A stretch of DNA of 64,000 nt, taken from Saccharopolyspora kobensis (GTDB lineage: Bacteria > Actinomycetota > Actinomycetes > Mycobacteriales > Pseudonocardiaceae). Made by a program: the position numbers and the translations under genes. The DNA lies in NCBI RefSeq assembly GCF_900108315.1, contig NZ_FNVB01000003.1:407404-471403 (forward strand). Reading direction: 5' to 3'. Positions 15,550 through 23,655 of this stretch are shown piece after piece. Below the pieces are notes generated by a model. It saw only the letters and a list, made by a program, of their open reading frames with translations. It did no database searches and was not told the DNA's origin. The number at the start of each line of letters is the position of its first letter. Position 1 is the stretch's first letter.

Positions 15550-16794
15550 GTGTCCCACACCACGATCGACGAGGCCGACACCGATCAGGACTTCCGGCGC
15601 TACCTGGCCGCGCGCGCGACATCCGTGACGGGCAGCCTCGTCGCGACGGTGGCCCTGCCCGTCCTCGTCTACCAGCTCACCGGCTCACCCGGCTGGACCT
15701 CGGCCATCGCCGTCGCCGAGGCACTCCCCTACCTGCTGTTCGGCCTGATCGCCGGCGCGGTGGCCGATCGCGCCGACCGCCGCGCCCTCATGCTGATCGC
15801 CGACTTCGGCGGCGCCGCGCTGCTGGCCACCATCCCGGCGGCATGGGCCTTCGGCGTGCTCACCGCACCGCACGTGCTCGTGGTGGGGTTCTGCGTGCAG
15901 ACCCTGTTCGTGATCTTCGACTCGGCGAACTTCGGCGCGCTGCCCACGCTCGTCGGCAAGCAGCGCCTCACCGCCGCCTACTCCAAGGTCTACGCGGCGA
16001 CCACGCTCGCCGAGCTGGCGATCCCACCGCTGACCGGCCTGCTGGTCGCGATCGTATCGCCCGCGCCGCTGATCGCCGTCAACGTCGTCACCGCGCTGGC
16101 CTCCGGGCTGCTGGTCCGCTCGATCGTCCGTCCACTGTCGACGCCGAAGGACGCCGCCGAGCGCCGCACCACGACCTCGATCCTCGCCGACATCCGGGCC
16201 GGGCTGGCATTCCTCGCCCGCCACCGGGTGGTCCGCGCCCTCACCTTCGTGGGCACCACGCACTCGGTCGCCAGCGGCGCCTACGTGGCCATGCTCGTCC
16301 CGTGGGCCGATCGCGTGCTCGGCGTGCCGCCGTCGGGGGACTGGCGCATCGCGGTCCTGTTCAGCGGCTGGGGAATCGGCGGCCTGCTCGCCTCGCGGAT
16401 CGTGCCGCGCCTGAGCGGGCGCTACGGCGGCGCCCGCCTGGCGCTCGGCGCGCTGCCCGTCTCCCTGCTGTGCGGCTGTGCCGTGCTGCTCAGCACGAAC
16501 TGGATCGCCGCGGCGCTGTCGGCGACCGCGTGGGGAGCCGCTTACTCCACTGTGGTCATCAACTCGATCACCTACCGCCAGCAGATCAGCCCCGACGAGC
16601 TCCAGAGCCGCATCAACACGACCTGCCGCATGCTGTCCTGGGGAATCGGCATGCCGACCGGAGCCGCCCTGGCCGGAGCGGTCGCGATGTCCGGAGCGGG
16701 CCCCCGAACCGGAATCGCCGCCGGAGTCCTCGTCCTCCTGATCGGAGTGATCGCGGCCTGGTGCTCCCCCCTCCGCAAGCAACCCCGACCCTGA
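15550..16794 (+). CDS. MFS exporter divergent from the RiPP operon
   Basis: A 414-residue, 12-helix major facilitator of the EntS/DHA3-like exporter group. Landmarks are FRRYLAARATSVTGSLVATVALPVLVYQL, split as FRRYLAARATSVTGS and VALPVLVYQLTG, then AGAVADRADRRALMLIADFGGA after helix 2. This group exports siderophores and drugs. I favour GTG 15550 as start: there is no ribosome site, but a -10 element TACACT ends seven bases before it, the layout of a leaderless transcript. ATG 15526 is in frame but lies inside the Zur-like box and upstream of that -10. It should export the modified peptide. Confidence 0.85.
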   Translation: MSHTTIDEADTDQDFRRYLAARATSVTGSLVATVALPVLVYQLTGSPGWTSAIAVAEALPYLLFGLIAGAVADRADRRALMLIADFGGAALLATIPAAWAFGVLTAPHVLVVGFCVQTLFVIFDSANFGALPTLVGKQRLTAAYSKVYAATTLAELAIPPLTGLLVAIVSPAPLIAVNVVTALASGLLVRSIVRPLSTPKDAAERRTTTSILADIRAGLAFLARHRVVRALTFVGTTHSVASGAYVAMLVPWADRVLGVPPSGDWRIAVLFSGWGIGGLLASRIVPRLSGRYGGARLALGALPVSLLCGCAVLLSTNWIAAALSATAWGAAYSTVVINSITYRQQISPDELQSRINTTCRMLSWGIGMPTGAALAGAVAMSGAGPRTGIAAGVLVLLIGVIAAWCSPLRKQPRP

Positions 16795-16821
16795 CCGAAC
16801 CCCCGGACCGACCGGAACGAC

Positions 16822-16865
16822 GCAATTTCAATTGAAATCACACCTCCAACTTCAATGGAAGTTGC
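16822..16865. repeat. Imperfect AT-rich palindrome
   Basis: Two 18-base arms match at 14 positions. The left arm contains TTTCAATTGAAA (16826-16837) and the right a decayed copy, CTTCAATGGAAG (16850-16861). It stands 27 bases after the exporter stop and resembles the perfect palindrome at 16917-16960. It may be a terminator or part of a repeated operator. Confidence 0.6.
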
Positions 16866-16916
16866 GCACCGTCGGTGTGTCGTCCCACGACACGCCGACG
16901 GATGTCGGAGTCCTGT

Positions 16917-16960
16917 GCAATTTCAATTGAAATCAGACGTCTGATTTCAATTGAAATTGC
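16917..16960. repeat. Perfect 44-base palindrome
   Basis: The 22-base half gcaatttcaattgaaatcag plus ac is followed at once by its exact reverse complement, with the centre between 16938 and 16939. Each half contains TTTCAATTGAAA, itself a palindrome (16921-16932 and 16945-16956). The site is strikingly AT-rich for this genome. It lies between the convergent exporter and LysR genes, so a bidirectional terminator is the simplest role; a protein-binding site is the alternative. Confidence 0.8.
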
Positions 16961-16985
16961 GCACGGGACGGGGTGGGGAGGGCAG

Positions 16986-17861
16986 TCAGGACGCGATGCG
17001 CGGTGTTGTCTTTTCGGTGCTGGGGGTTTCGCGGAGGTGGCGGGTGAACTCCTTCAGGGCCGTGGTGACGTGCGCATCGTGGCGGCGGATGAAGACCGTC
17101 GGGACCGGTGTTGCGGAGTGCAGGCGGAGTCGGTGGCGCAGTCCGGAGCGGTCCACCAGTTCGCGGGGCAGCATCGTGATGCCGAGGTCTGCTGCCACGC
17201 AGCCGAGAATGCCTTCTGCCGAGCCGTATTCGAGGATCTTCGGTTCCACGCCGCGGGTTCGGGCGACGGATTCGAGCCTGCGCCGGTAGGAGCACCCCGC
17301 GCGGAACACGAGCAACCGAGGCGTGTGCAGCGCTTGGTCTAGGTCGCGGTGGCGCACCGCCGTGACGATCGCCAGCTCCTCGGTGAAGATCTCCTCCTCG
17401 TGCAGCTCCTGGTCATCGACGGGTCCGGCCACGAGTGCTCCGTCCAGGGCGTGGTCCTTGACCTGCGCCACCAGCGAGTCGGTGGGCCCGGTCAGCACGG
17501 ACAGGTCCACCTCCGGCCAGGCCGCGGTGTAGGCCTCCAGGACCGGTGGCAGCCGGATTCCCGCCGTGGTCTCCATCGCCCCGATCCGCAGCGGCCCGCG
17601 GGGCGTCTCGTCCCGGACGATGCGGACCGCCTCGTCGGCGAGAGCGATGATCCGCCGGGCGCGGTCGAGGAACTGCTCCCCCGCCGCGGTCAGGGTGACT
17701 CCGCGCGCGTGCCTGCGGAGCAGTGCCGCGCCGAGCTCCCGTTCCAGCCCTGCCACGCGCGCGCTGACGCTGGACTGCACGGTGTGCAGCTCCGCGGCCG
17801 CGCGCGTGATGCCACCGGCGCGCGCCACCGCGGCGAAGATCCGCAGGTCGGACAACTCCAC
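16986..17861 (-). CDS. LysR-family transcriptional regulator
   Basis: A 291-residue LysR regulator. The N-terminal helix-turn-helix is LRIFAAVARAGGITRAAAEL then HTVQSSVSARVAGLERELG; the effector domain starts near residue 90 at GPLRIGAMETTAGIRLPPVL. The start is GTG 17861. It is divergent from a nitronate monooxygenase gene with 132 bases between them, and this gap holds an ATC-N9-GAT dyad, the classic LysR arrangement. It therefore probably controls that gene and itself. The strand converges with the exporter, separated by the AT-rich palindromes. Confidence 0.9.
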   Translation of the reverse strand: MELSDLRIFAAVARAGGITRAAAELHTVQSSVSARVAGLERELGAALLRRHARGVTLTAAGEQFLDRARRIIALADEAVRIVRDETPRGPLRIGAMETTAGIRLPPVLEAYTAAWPEVDLSVLTGPTDSLVAQVKDHALDGALVAGPVDDQELHEEEIFTEELAIVTAVRHRDLDQALHTPRLLVFRAGCSYRRRLESVARTRGVEPKILEYGSAEGILGCVAADLGITMLPRELVDRSGLRHRLRLHSATPVPTVFIRRHDAHVTTALKEFTRHLRETPSTEKTTPRIAS

Positions 17862-17914
17862 GCGATCACTCCCGCCCTCCGGGTTCGCGAGCGACGATGG
17901 CTGCGTTCGTCACT

Positions 17915-17931
17915 CATCGTTGGACACGATG
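17915..17931. promoter_or_regulatory. LysR-type binding site
   Basis: CATCG and CGATG flank a seven-base spacer, giving the ATC-N9-GAT form of the T-N11-A motif used by LysR proteins. It lies 53 bases upstream of the LysR start and 62 bases upstream of the nitronate monooxygenase start, in the divergent promoter region. Confidence 0.6.
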
Positions 17932-17993
17932 CCAGGCGGAGCTTAGCGTTCACCTGGCACCGGATGCCCAGGGCGAGAGCGGGGAGAACAGCA

Positions 17994-19052
17994 GTGGCGG
18001 GACAGCGGACGCAGCAACGGGTTCAGGACTTCTGCGAGCGCTTCGGGCTGCGCGCGCCGATCCTGGAGGCGCCGATGGCCGGTGCCTGCCCGCCGGAGCT
18101 GGCGATCGCGGTCGCCGAGGCGGGCGGGATGGGCGCCAACGGCGTGGTGCTCGACCAGCCCGAACGCATCACCAGCTGGATGCAGCGCTTCCGCGCCGGC
18201 ACCGACGGCCCGTGCCAGCTCAACATCTGGATCCCGGACGAGCCCGTCGACGCGCCCGAGCGGCAGCAGGCGGCCGAGCGGTTCCTGGCCGGTTTCGGCG
18301 AACCGGGCGAGGCCGCGGCGCCGGGCCCGGTCTTCGCCGAGCAGTGCGAGGCCATGCTGGCCGCCCGGCCCGCCGTCATCTCCTCGATCATGGGGCTCTT
18401 CGAGCCCGACTTCGTGGCGCGGCTGCACCGGGAGGGCATCGCGTGGTTCGCCTGTGCGACCAACCTCGCCGACGCGCTGGCGGCGCAGGAAGCCGGTGCC
18501 GACGCCGTCGTCGCCCAGGGCATGGAGGCCGGCGGGCACCGGGGCAGCTTCGACCCGCAGGTCGCCGAGCAGACCGACGTCGGCCTGTTCGCGCTGCTCC
18601 CGCACCTCGTCGACCACCTGCGCGTCCCGGTGATCGCGGCCGGTGGGATCGGCGACGGCCGCGGTGTGGCCGCCGCGCTGGCGCTGGGCGCGAGCGCCGT
18701 CCAGGTCGGAACCGCGTTTCTGCGCTCGCCCGAGGCGGGCATCCACGACGACTGGTCGGCGTCCCTGGAGGGCTTGCCGCCGGAGCGGACGGTGACCACC
18801 CGCGCCTACAGCGGCAGGCTCGGACGAGCAGTGCCCACGCCGTTCGTGACCGCCTGGGCCAGCGACGACGCACCGCTGCCCGCCCACTACCCGGTCCAGC
18901 GGCGACTCGTGGGCCAGTGGCGGCGAGGTGGCGCGGCCGGGGTCGACCGGGTCAACTACTGGGCGGGGCAGAGCGCGTCCCTGGCCGCTGCGGCACCGGC
19001 CGGCGAGATCGTCGAGCGCATGTGGGCCGACGCGCGCGAGCTGCTCGCCTGA
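17994..19052 (+). CDS. Nitronate monooxygenase (2-nitropropane dioxygenase family)
   Basis: A 352-residue FMN-dependent TIM-barrel enzyme. Landmarks are LRAPILEAPMAGACPPELA at the N terminus, the flavin/phosphate region IAAGGIGDGRGVAAALALGASAVQVGTAF, and AQGMEAGGHRGSF, whose histidine is the conserved catalytic base of class I nitronate monooxygenases. These enzymes oxidise toxic alkyl nitronates such as propionate 3-nitronate to aldehydes plus nitrite. GTG 17994 has ggggag seven bases upstream. It is divergently paired with a LysR gene, which suggests induction by a nitro compound. It converges with the DeoR gene with only two bases between stop codons. Confidence 0.87.
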   Translation: MAGQRTQQRVQDFCERFGLRAPILEAPMAGACPPELAIAVAEAGGMGANGVVLDQPERITSWMQRFRAGTDGPCQLNIWIPDEPVDAPERQQAAERFLAGFGEPGEAAAPGPVFAEQCEAMLAARPAVISSIMGLFEPDFVARLHREGIAWFACATNLADALAAQEAGADAVVAQGMEAGGHRGSFDPQVAEQTDVGLFALLPHLVDHLRVPVIAAGGIGDGRGVAAALALGASAVQVGTAFLRSPEAGIHDDWSASLEGLPPERTVTTRAYSGRLGRAVPTPFVTAWASDDAPLPAHYPVQRRLVGQWRRGGAAGVDRVNYWAGQSASLAAAAPAGEIVERMWADARELLA

Positions 19053-19054
19053 GC

Positions 19055-19840
19055 TCACACCGCCTTGACCGGGACCCCGGCGGTCTCGAAGCGTTCGAGG
19101 AGTTCGGCGGGCGCGGCGGAGTCGGTCAGCAGCATGTCGATCGCCTCCGCCGGGCAGATGTGGGCGAACGCGGTGCGGCCGAGCTTCGAGCCGTCCGCGA
19201 CGACCACGACGCGCTGGGCGCGCTCGGTCATGAGGCGGTTGGTGCTCGCTTCGCCCTCGTTGTGCGCGAAGGCACCGCGGGCCGGGTCGACGGCGTCCAC
19301 GCCGAGGAACACCACGTCGAGCGTGATCTCCTCCAGCAGGTGGGTGCCGAGCGGTCCGGTGAGCTCGAAGGACTGCGGCCGCGCCACTCCCCCGGTCACC
19401 ACGATCTTGACCTGGGGCCGCACCACCAGCTCGTTGGCGATGTTGAGGGCGTTGGTGACGATGGTCAGCGAGGTGCGCTCGCCGGCGTCGGCGAGATCCG
19501 CGCGGGCCACCAGGGCACGCGCGATCTCGGTGGTCGTCGTCCCGCCGTTGACGCCGACCACCGATCCCTGCGCGACCATCGCCGCAGCCGCCCGCGCGAT
19601 GCGCCCCTTCTCGCGGGCGTTGCGGGCGGCTTTGTAGCGCAGCGGCAGGTCGTAGGCGATGTTCTGCGCCACGGCACCACCGCGGGTGCGGGTCAGCAGC
19701 TGCTGTTCGGCGAGGTGGTCGAGATCGCGGCGGACCGTGGCCGCCGAAGCGCCGAGCGCGGTGGAGATCTCCTCCACGGTGACCTTGCCGCGTTCGCCGA
19801 GCAGGTCGAGCAGCGCCGAGAGTCGCGCGTGCCGGTCCAT
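19055..19840 (-). CDS. DeoR-family sugar-responsive repressor (AgaR/GatR-like)
   Basis: A 261-residue DeoR regulator. The helix-turn-helix is VTVEEISTALGASAATVRRDL near residues 20-40; the DeoR signature RTRGGAV follows, and the sugar-phosphate-binding domain has GVNGGTTTTEIARAL and VVVVADGSKLGRTAF. Such proteins are released from DNA by phosphorylated sugars. ATG 19840 is preceded by ggagaggag. It lies 34 bases downstream of the PfkB gene on the same strand, so it is the last gene of the SIS-ROK-aldolase-kinase operon and probably represses it. Likely sites are the direct repeats at 23514-23531. Confidence 0.9.
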   Translation of the reverse strand: MDRHARLSALLDLLGERGKVTVEEISTALGASAATVRRDLDHLAEQQLLTRTRGGAVAQNIAYDLPLRYKAARNAREKGRIARAAAAMVAQGSVVGVNGGTTTTEIARALVARADLADAGERTSLTIVTNALNIANELVVRPQVKIVVTGGVARPQSFELTGPLGTHLLEEITLDVVFLGVDAVDPARGAFAHNEGEASTNRLMTERAQRVVVVADGSKLGRTAFAHICPAEAIDMLLTDSAAPAELLERFETAGVPVKAV

Positions 19841-19874
19841 CGATGGGCTCCTCTCCCGTGGAACGCGGGAACGA

Positions 19875-20795
19875 TCAGACGGGCTCGATCGCGATGCGAT
19901 CGGAGATCTCCTGCAGCACCCCGTCGTCGAGCGCTCCCGCGACCGGTGCCGCCGCAGCAGCCGCCGACCACGCCACGGCGCTGCGCAGCCGTTCGGGCCA
20001 GTTCTGCCGAGCCGCGATCCCGGCGGCGAAGGCCGCCACCGCCGCGTCACCGGCGCCCGTCGGGTTGCCGCTGACGGCGAAAGGCGGTGCGGCGCGCCAG
20101 CTTCCCTCGTCGGTCACCGCGAGCAACCCGTCCGGGCCGAGCGAGACGATCACCGCTGCCGCACCGCGTTCGCGCAGCTGGCGGGCGCCGGTGGCCGGAT
20201 CGGCCTGGCCCGTGGTCTCGCGGAGCTCGACCGCGTTGGGCTTGACGAGATCCGCCCCGGCTTCCGCGGCGGCGAGCAGTGCGGGCCCGGTGGCGTCGAC
20301 GATCGCGGGAACCGAACGGGAATGGGCGTCGCGGACCAGTTCCGCGCAGCTGTCCGCAGCCCGCCCGGGCGGCAGGCTGCCCGAGCACACCAGCACCGAG
20401 GCCTCGGGCAGCCGCGTGGTGAGCAGCTCCCGGAACCGCTGCCAGTCCGCTTCGGCCAGGTGGCTGCCGGGTTCGTTGAACAGGGTCGCCTCGCCGGAGG
20501 TGTCCTCCTCGGCGACCACCGCGATGGTCCGGCGGGTCGGCCCGGGAACCGGCAGCAGGAGGTGTTCGATCCCGGCGGCGTCGAGATCCTCGCGGATCGC
20601 ATCACCGTGCACGCCACCGACCGGCGCGGCGACGAGCGTGCCGATGCCCTGGCCGTGCAGCACCCGGCTGACGTTGAGCCCCTTGCCGCCGGCGCGTTCG
20701 TGGACCTCGCGGACGCGGTGGGAGGATCCGGGGCTCAGGTGCGCGACGCGGTAGCTGACGTCCAGCGCCGGGTTCGGGGTGACGGTGATGATCAT
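19875..20795 (-). CDS. PfkB-family sugar-phosphate kinase (tagatose-6-P or fructose-1-P kinase)
   Basis: A 306-residue PfkB kinase of the LacC/FruK branch. It begins MIITVTPNPALDVSY, has the first signature AGGKGLNVSRVL near residue 36, and the second signature with the catalytic aspartate in GNPTGAGDAAVAAFAAG. The branch phosphorylates fructose-1-phosphate, fructose-6-phosphate or tagatose-6-phosphate at a terminal carbon. Next to a class II aldolase, tagatose-6-phosphate to tagatose-1,6-bisphosphate is the natural reading. The ATG overlaps the aldolase stop (ATGA). Confidence 0.88.
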   Translation of the reverse strand: MIITVTPNPALDVSYRVAHLSPGSSHRVREVHERAGGKGLNVSRVLHGQGIGTLVAAPVGGVHGDAIREDLDAAGIEHLLLPVPGPTRRTIAVVAEEDTSGEATLFNEPGSHLAEADWQRFRELLTTRLPEASVLVCSGSLPPGRAADSCAELVRDAHSRSVPAIVDATGPALLAAAEAGADLVKPNAVELRETTGQADPATGARQLRERGAAAVIVSLGPDGLLAVTDEGSWRAAPPFAVSGNPTGAGDAAVAAFAAGIAARQNWPERLRSAVAWSAAAAAAPVAGALDDGVLQEISDRIAIEPV

Positions 20796-21625
20796 CCGGC
20801 CAGAACTCCGAGCAGGCGCGCGGTTTCCGCGGCCAGGGCGTCCTTCCCGGCCGTGAGGTACTTGCGCGGGTCGACCAGCTTCGGGTTGTCCGCCAGCACC
20901 TCGCGCACCGCCTCGGTGAACGTCTTGTTCAGGTGCGTGGAGATGTTGATCTTGGTCATGCCGCTGCGGATGGCGGTGCCCAGGTCTTCGTCGGACACGC
21001 CCGAAGAACCGTGCAGCACCAGCGGAACGGCCAGCGCCTCGCGCAGCCGCTGGATGAGGCCGAAGTCGAGCGCGGCGTCGCGGGTCAGCATCGTGTGCGA
21101 GGTGCCGACCGCCACGGCCAGCGCGTCCACACCGGTGGCGGCGACGTACTCGGCGGCCTCGCGCGGATCGGTGCGGGCTCCCGGCGCGTGCACGCCGTCC
21201 TTGCCACCGACCTCGCCGAGTTCGGCTTCCACCCAGATCCCGGCGTCGTGGCACCGGGCCGCCACGGCGCGCGTGCGGACCACGTTGTCCTCGTAGGCCT
21301 GCTTCGAGGCGTCGAACATCACCGAGCCGAACCCGAGCTCGATGGCCTCGTCCACCAGCTCCTCGGACTCGGCGTGGTCGAGGTGCACGGCCACCGGCAC
21401 CTGCGACTTGCGCGCGCGGGCCAGCGTCGCGCGCGCGATCGGCTCCAGCGCGCCGTGGTAGCGCACGCAGTTCTCGCTGATCTGCAGCACCACCGGGAGG
21501 CCCGCGCGCTCCGCGCCCGCCACCAGGCCATCGGCGTGCTCCAGCCCGATGACGTTGAACGCACCGACACCGCGACCGGCGCGGACGGCGGTGTCCACGA
21601 TGCTGCCCGTGCCGACCAAAGGCAT
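20792..21625 (-). CDS. Class II ketose-bisphosphate aldolase (GatY/AgaY/FbaA type)
   Basis: A 277-residue zinc-dependent aldolase. Metal and substrate motifs are AVHLDHAESEELVDEAIELG (catalytic and zinc residues in LDH), EAELGEVGGKDG, AVGTSHTM (zinc His), LVLHGSSGVSD (zinc His) and KINISTHLN (phosphate site). It cleaves fructose- or tagatose-1,6-bisphosphate to dihydroxyacetone phosphate and glyceraldehyde-3-phosphate. Shorter than housekeeping FbaA (about 340 residues) and closer in length to GatY/AgaY, which fits the neighbouring tagatose-type kinase. Five bases separate it from the ROK kinase gene. Confidence 0.9.
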   Translation of the reverse strand: MPLVGTGSIVDTAVRAGRGVGAFNVIGLEHADGLVAGAERAGLPVVLQISENCVRYHGALEPIARATLARARKSQVPVAVHLDHAESEELVDEAIELGFGSVMFDASKQAYEDNVVRTRAVAARCHDAGIWVEAELGEVGGKDGVHAPGARTDPREAAEYVAATGVDALAVAVGTSHTMLTRDAALDFGLIQRLREALAVPLVLHGSSGVSDEDLGTAIRSGMTKINISTHLNKTFTEAVREVLADNPKLVDPRKYLTAGKDALAAETARLLGVLAG

Positions 21626-21630
21626 TGCTG

Positions 21631-22524
21631 CTACCCCATTTCCGTGCGGTTGATCTTCGTCGCCGCCAGGTCGGCGGCCAGCAGTGCCGCGCCCAGGCTG
21701 CCCGCGCGATCACCGAGTTCGGCGGGCACGAGTCGCGGGGCGCGCGCGAGCGGCCAGTCGGCTTCCAACCGGCGCGACAGCGGGTCGAACAGCAGCGGCC
21801 CGGCTTGCGACAGGCCACCGCCCACCACGACGACCTCCGGCGCCAGCAGGGCGGTGAGCCAGATCAGCGCGCCGCCCAGCGCGTCGACGGCTTCCTCCCA
21901 GACCCCGGTCGCGATCGCATCCCCGGCGGCGACCCGCTGCGCCACCTCGGCCGCCCCCGCCACCGGGTCCGCGGTGCGCTCCTGGTAGCGCCTGCTGATC
22001 GCGGCCGCGGAGGCGACCGCCTCCAGCCTGCCCCCGGCGACCGGCACCTGGCCGATCTCCCCGGCGTAACCGCCGCCGGAGTGCACCCGGCCGTTCTGCA
22101 CGTGCGCCGCCGAGATACCGGTGCCGACGGGCAGGAACACGGCATCCGCCGTCCCGCGCGCCGCGCCGAGCCGGTGTTCGGCCAGCGCTCCGGCCCGGAC
22201 GTCGTGGCCGAAGGCCACCGGGAGTCCGAGCCGCTCGGCCAGCAGCGCCCGGAACGGCACGTCCGACCAACCCAGGTTCGCCGAGAACACCGCGACACCG
22301 CGGGATTCGTCGACGACTCCGGGCACCACGAGGCCCACGGCCGCCGGGGCGGCGTCCTCGGAGAGCTCGGCGACGAGCGAGCAGGCCAGTTCCAGCACCC
22401 GTTCGGCCCGCGGCGGCGTCGGGCGGTGCCGTTGCGCCAGCACCGCTCCCGACGCGTCGGCCAGGACCGCTTTCGTCCCGGTCCCGCCGACGTCGATGCC
22501 GATCACCGGCAGGTGCTCGGTCAC
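21631..22524 (-). CDS. ROK-family sugar kinase
   Basis: A 297-residue ROK kinase without a DNA-binding domain. The ATP motif GIDVGGTGTKAVLADASG is at the N terminus, GHDVRAGALAEHRLGAARG carries the catalytic aspartate, and GYAGEIGQVPV replaces the usual G-x-GHxxx ExGH-type motif. The zinc-binding cysteine cluster of many ROK kinases (CxCGxxGC) is absent; the matching stretch reads AGGRLEAVASAAAI. The protein may thus be a zinc-free amino-sugar or hexose kinase. GTG 22524 overlaps the SIS gene stop as GTGA. It probably provides the 6-phosphate substrate for the SIS protein. Confidence 0.85.
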   Translation of the reverse strand: MTEHLPVIGIDVGGTGTKAVLADASGAVLAQRHRPTPPRAERVLELACSLVAELSEDAAPAAVGLVVPGVVDESRGVAVFSANLGWSDVPFRALLAERLGLPVAFGHDVRAGALAEHRLGAARGTADAVFLPVGTGISAAHVQNGRVHSGGGYAGEIGQVPVAGGRLEAVASAAAISRRYQERTADPVAGAAEVAQRVAAGDAIATGVWEEAVDALGGALIWLTALLAPEVVVVGGGLSQAGPLLFDPLSRRLEADWPLARAPRLVPAELGDRAGSLGAALLAADLAATKINRTEMG

Positions 22525-23417
22525 ACCTCGTCCAGGACGATCGACCGGGTCAGGTTGCGCGGGCGGTCCGGGTCGAGCCCGCGGTTCACCGCCGCGGCCA
22601 CCGCGACCCGCTGCGCGAGCACCAGGTGCGCCATCGGGTCGCGCCGGCCGCTGTCGAGGTAGGCGGCTCCGGTGGCGGCGACCTCGGCGGCCAGGCCGGC
22701 CGGCGCCTCGCCGAACATCCAGGTCGTGCGGCCGGGTTCGGCGATGCTGATCGGTCCGTGCCGGTACTCCATGGCCGGGTAGGCCTCCGACCACAGGCCC
22801 GCGGCCTCGCGGACCTTCAGCGCCGCCTCGTGCGCCAGCCCGACCGTCCAGCCGCGACCCAGGAAGCTGATCTGCTCGCCGGCGGGCAGCGCGCCGAGCT
22901 CGGTCGCCAGCACCGCGCGGGCGTCTTCGACGGCGCCGGTCAGGTCCTCGCCGAGCGAGGCGCGGAGCAGGGCCAGCGCGGTCGTCGCGAACCGCGTCTG
23001 CACCACGGACTGCTCGTCGGCGAACTCCAGCGCGACCAGCTCGTCGCAGACCTCCGCGATGGGTGCGCCGGGAACGGCGGTGATGCCGACCGTGGGCACC
23101 GTGCCGCGCAGCTTGCGCAGGAGCTCGAGCACCTCGGTGGTGGTGCCCGAGCGGGTGATCACCAGCACGCGGTCGTAGGAGCGGCCCAGCGGCATCTCGG
23201 ATGCGGGGAACGCGTCGGTGACGCCTTCGCCCGCGGCCTCCCGCAGGGCCGCGTAGGCCATGGCCATGAACCAGGACGTGCCGCACCCGGCCACGGCGAC
23301 CCGCTCACCGCGCGCGGGCAGCACACCAGCCACCTCCCGGGCCAGCTCCGATGCGCGCAGCCAGCACTCCGGCTGGCTGTCGATCTCGCCGTCCACGAGG
23401 TATCCGCCAGACGCCAT
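22521..23417 (-). CDS. SIS-domain protein (AgaS-like sugar isomerase/deaminase)
   Basis: A 298-residue protein with two SIS domains: AGCGTSWFMAMAYAALREAA and VLVITRSGTTTEVLELLR in the first, ISFLGRGWTVGLAHEAALK and the GlmS-like MEYRHGPISIAEPG in the second. This set occurs in AgaS and in glucosamine-6-phosphate deaminase-like proteins. I choose ATG 23417, which has gggagg six bases upstream; the in-frame GTG at 23471 has no ribosome site and would lie at the predicted transcription start. It is the first gene of a run of SIS, ROK kinase, aldolase, PfkB kinase and DeoR, matching galactosamine-type catabolism without a recognisable deacetylase. Confidence 0.86.
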   Translation of the reverse strand: MASGGYLVDGEIDSQPECWLRASELAREVAGVLPARGERVAVAGCGTSWFMAMAYAALREAAGEGVTDAFPASEMPLGRSYDRVLVITRSGTTTEVLELLRKLRGTVPTVGITAVPGAPIAEVCDELVALEFADEQSVVQTRFATTALALLRASLGEDLTGAVEDARAVLATELGALPAGEQISFLGRGWTVGLAHEAALKVREAAGLWSEAYPAMEYRHGPISIAEPGRTTWMFGEAPAGLAAEVAATGAAYLDSGRRDPMAHLVLAQRVAVAAAVNRGLDPDRPRNLTRSIVLDEV

Positions 23418-23477
23418 CAAGTCCTCCCAGACCCGTCGTTCTCCGTGGCGAGCACCGTCGAAGCGCGCCACATCGCC

Positions 23478-23531
23478 AGCCTAGATGCACAAAAGTGATT
23501 CAACAAGGAGTAGATCAATCAGTATCAATCA
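23478..23531 (-). promoter_or_regulatory. Promoter and direct-repeat operator of the amino-sugar operon
   Basis: On the minus strand TTGTTG (23506-23501) and TAGGCT (23483-23478) are 17 bases apart. Immediately upstream are two copies of ATCAATCA (23514-23521 and 23524-23531), one helical turn apart, and an inverted TGATT at 23496-23500. Such short tandem repeats are typical of DeoR-family operators. Assignment to the DeoR protein at 19055 is inference. Confidence 0.55.
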
Positions 23532-23655
23532 CACGATCTTCACCCGTCTGCACGGCCCCGCTCCCGGGCGCCCACCTGGCGAAAGCCGTGCGTGATGCCG
23601 CAGGTACGCCAAGTCACGGATGCCGAAGAGCCTTCAGGCAATGCGAACTGAGGTA

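Noticed and set aside
23418-23471. GTG 23471 as start of the SIS protein
   Set aside because: No ribosome site, and the predicted promoter places the transcript start there; ATG 23417 has gggagg.
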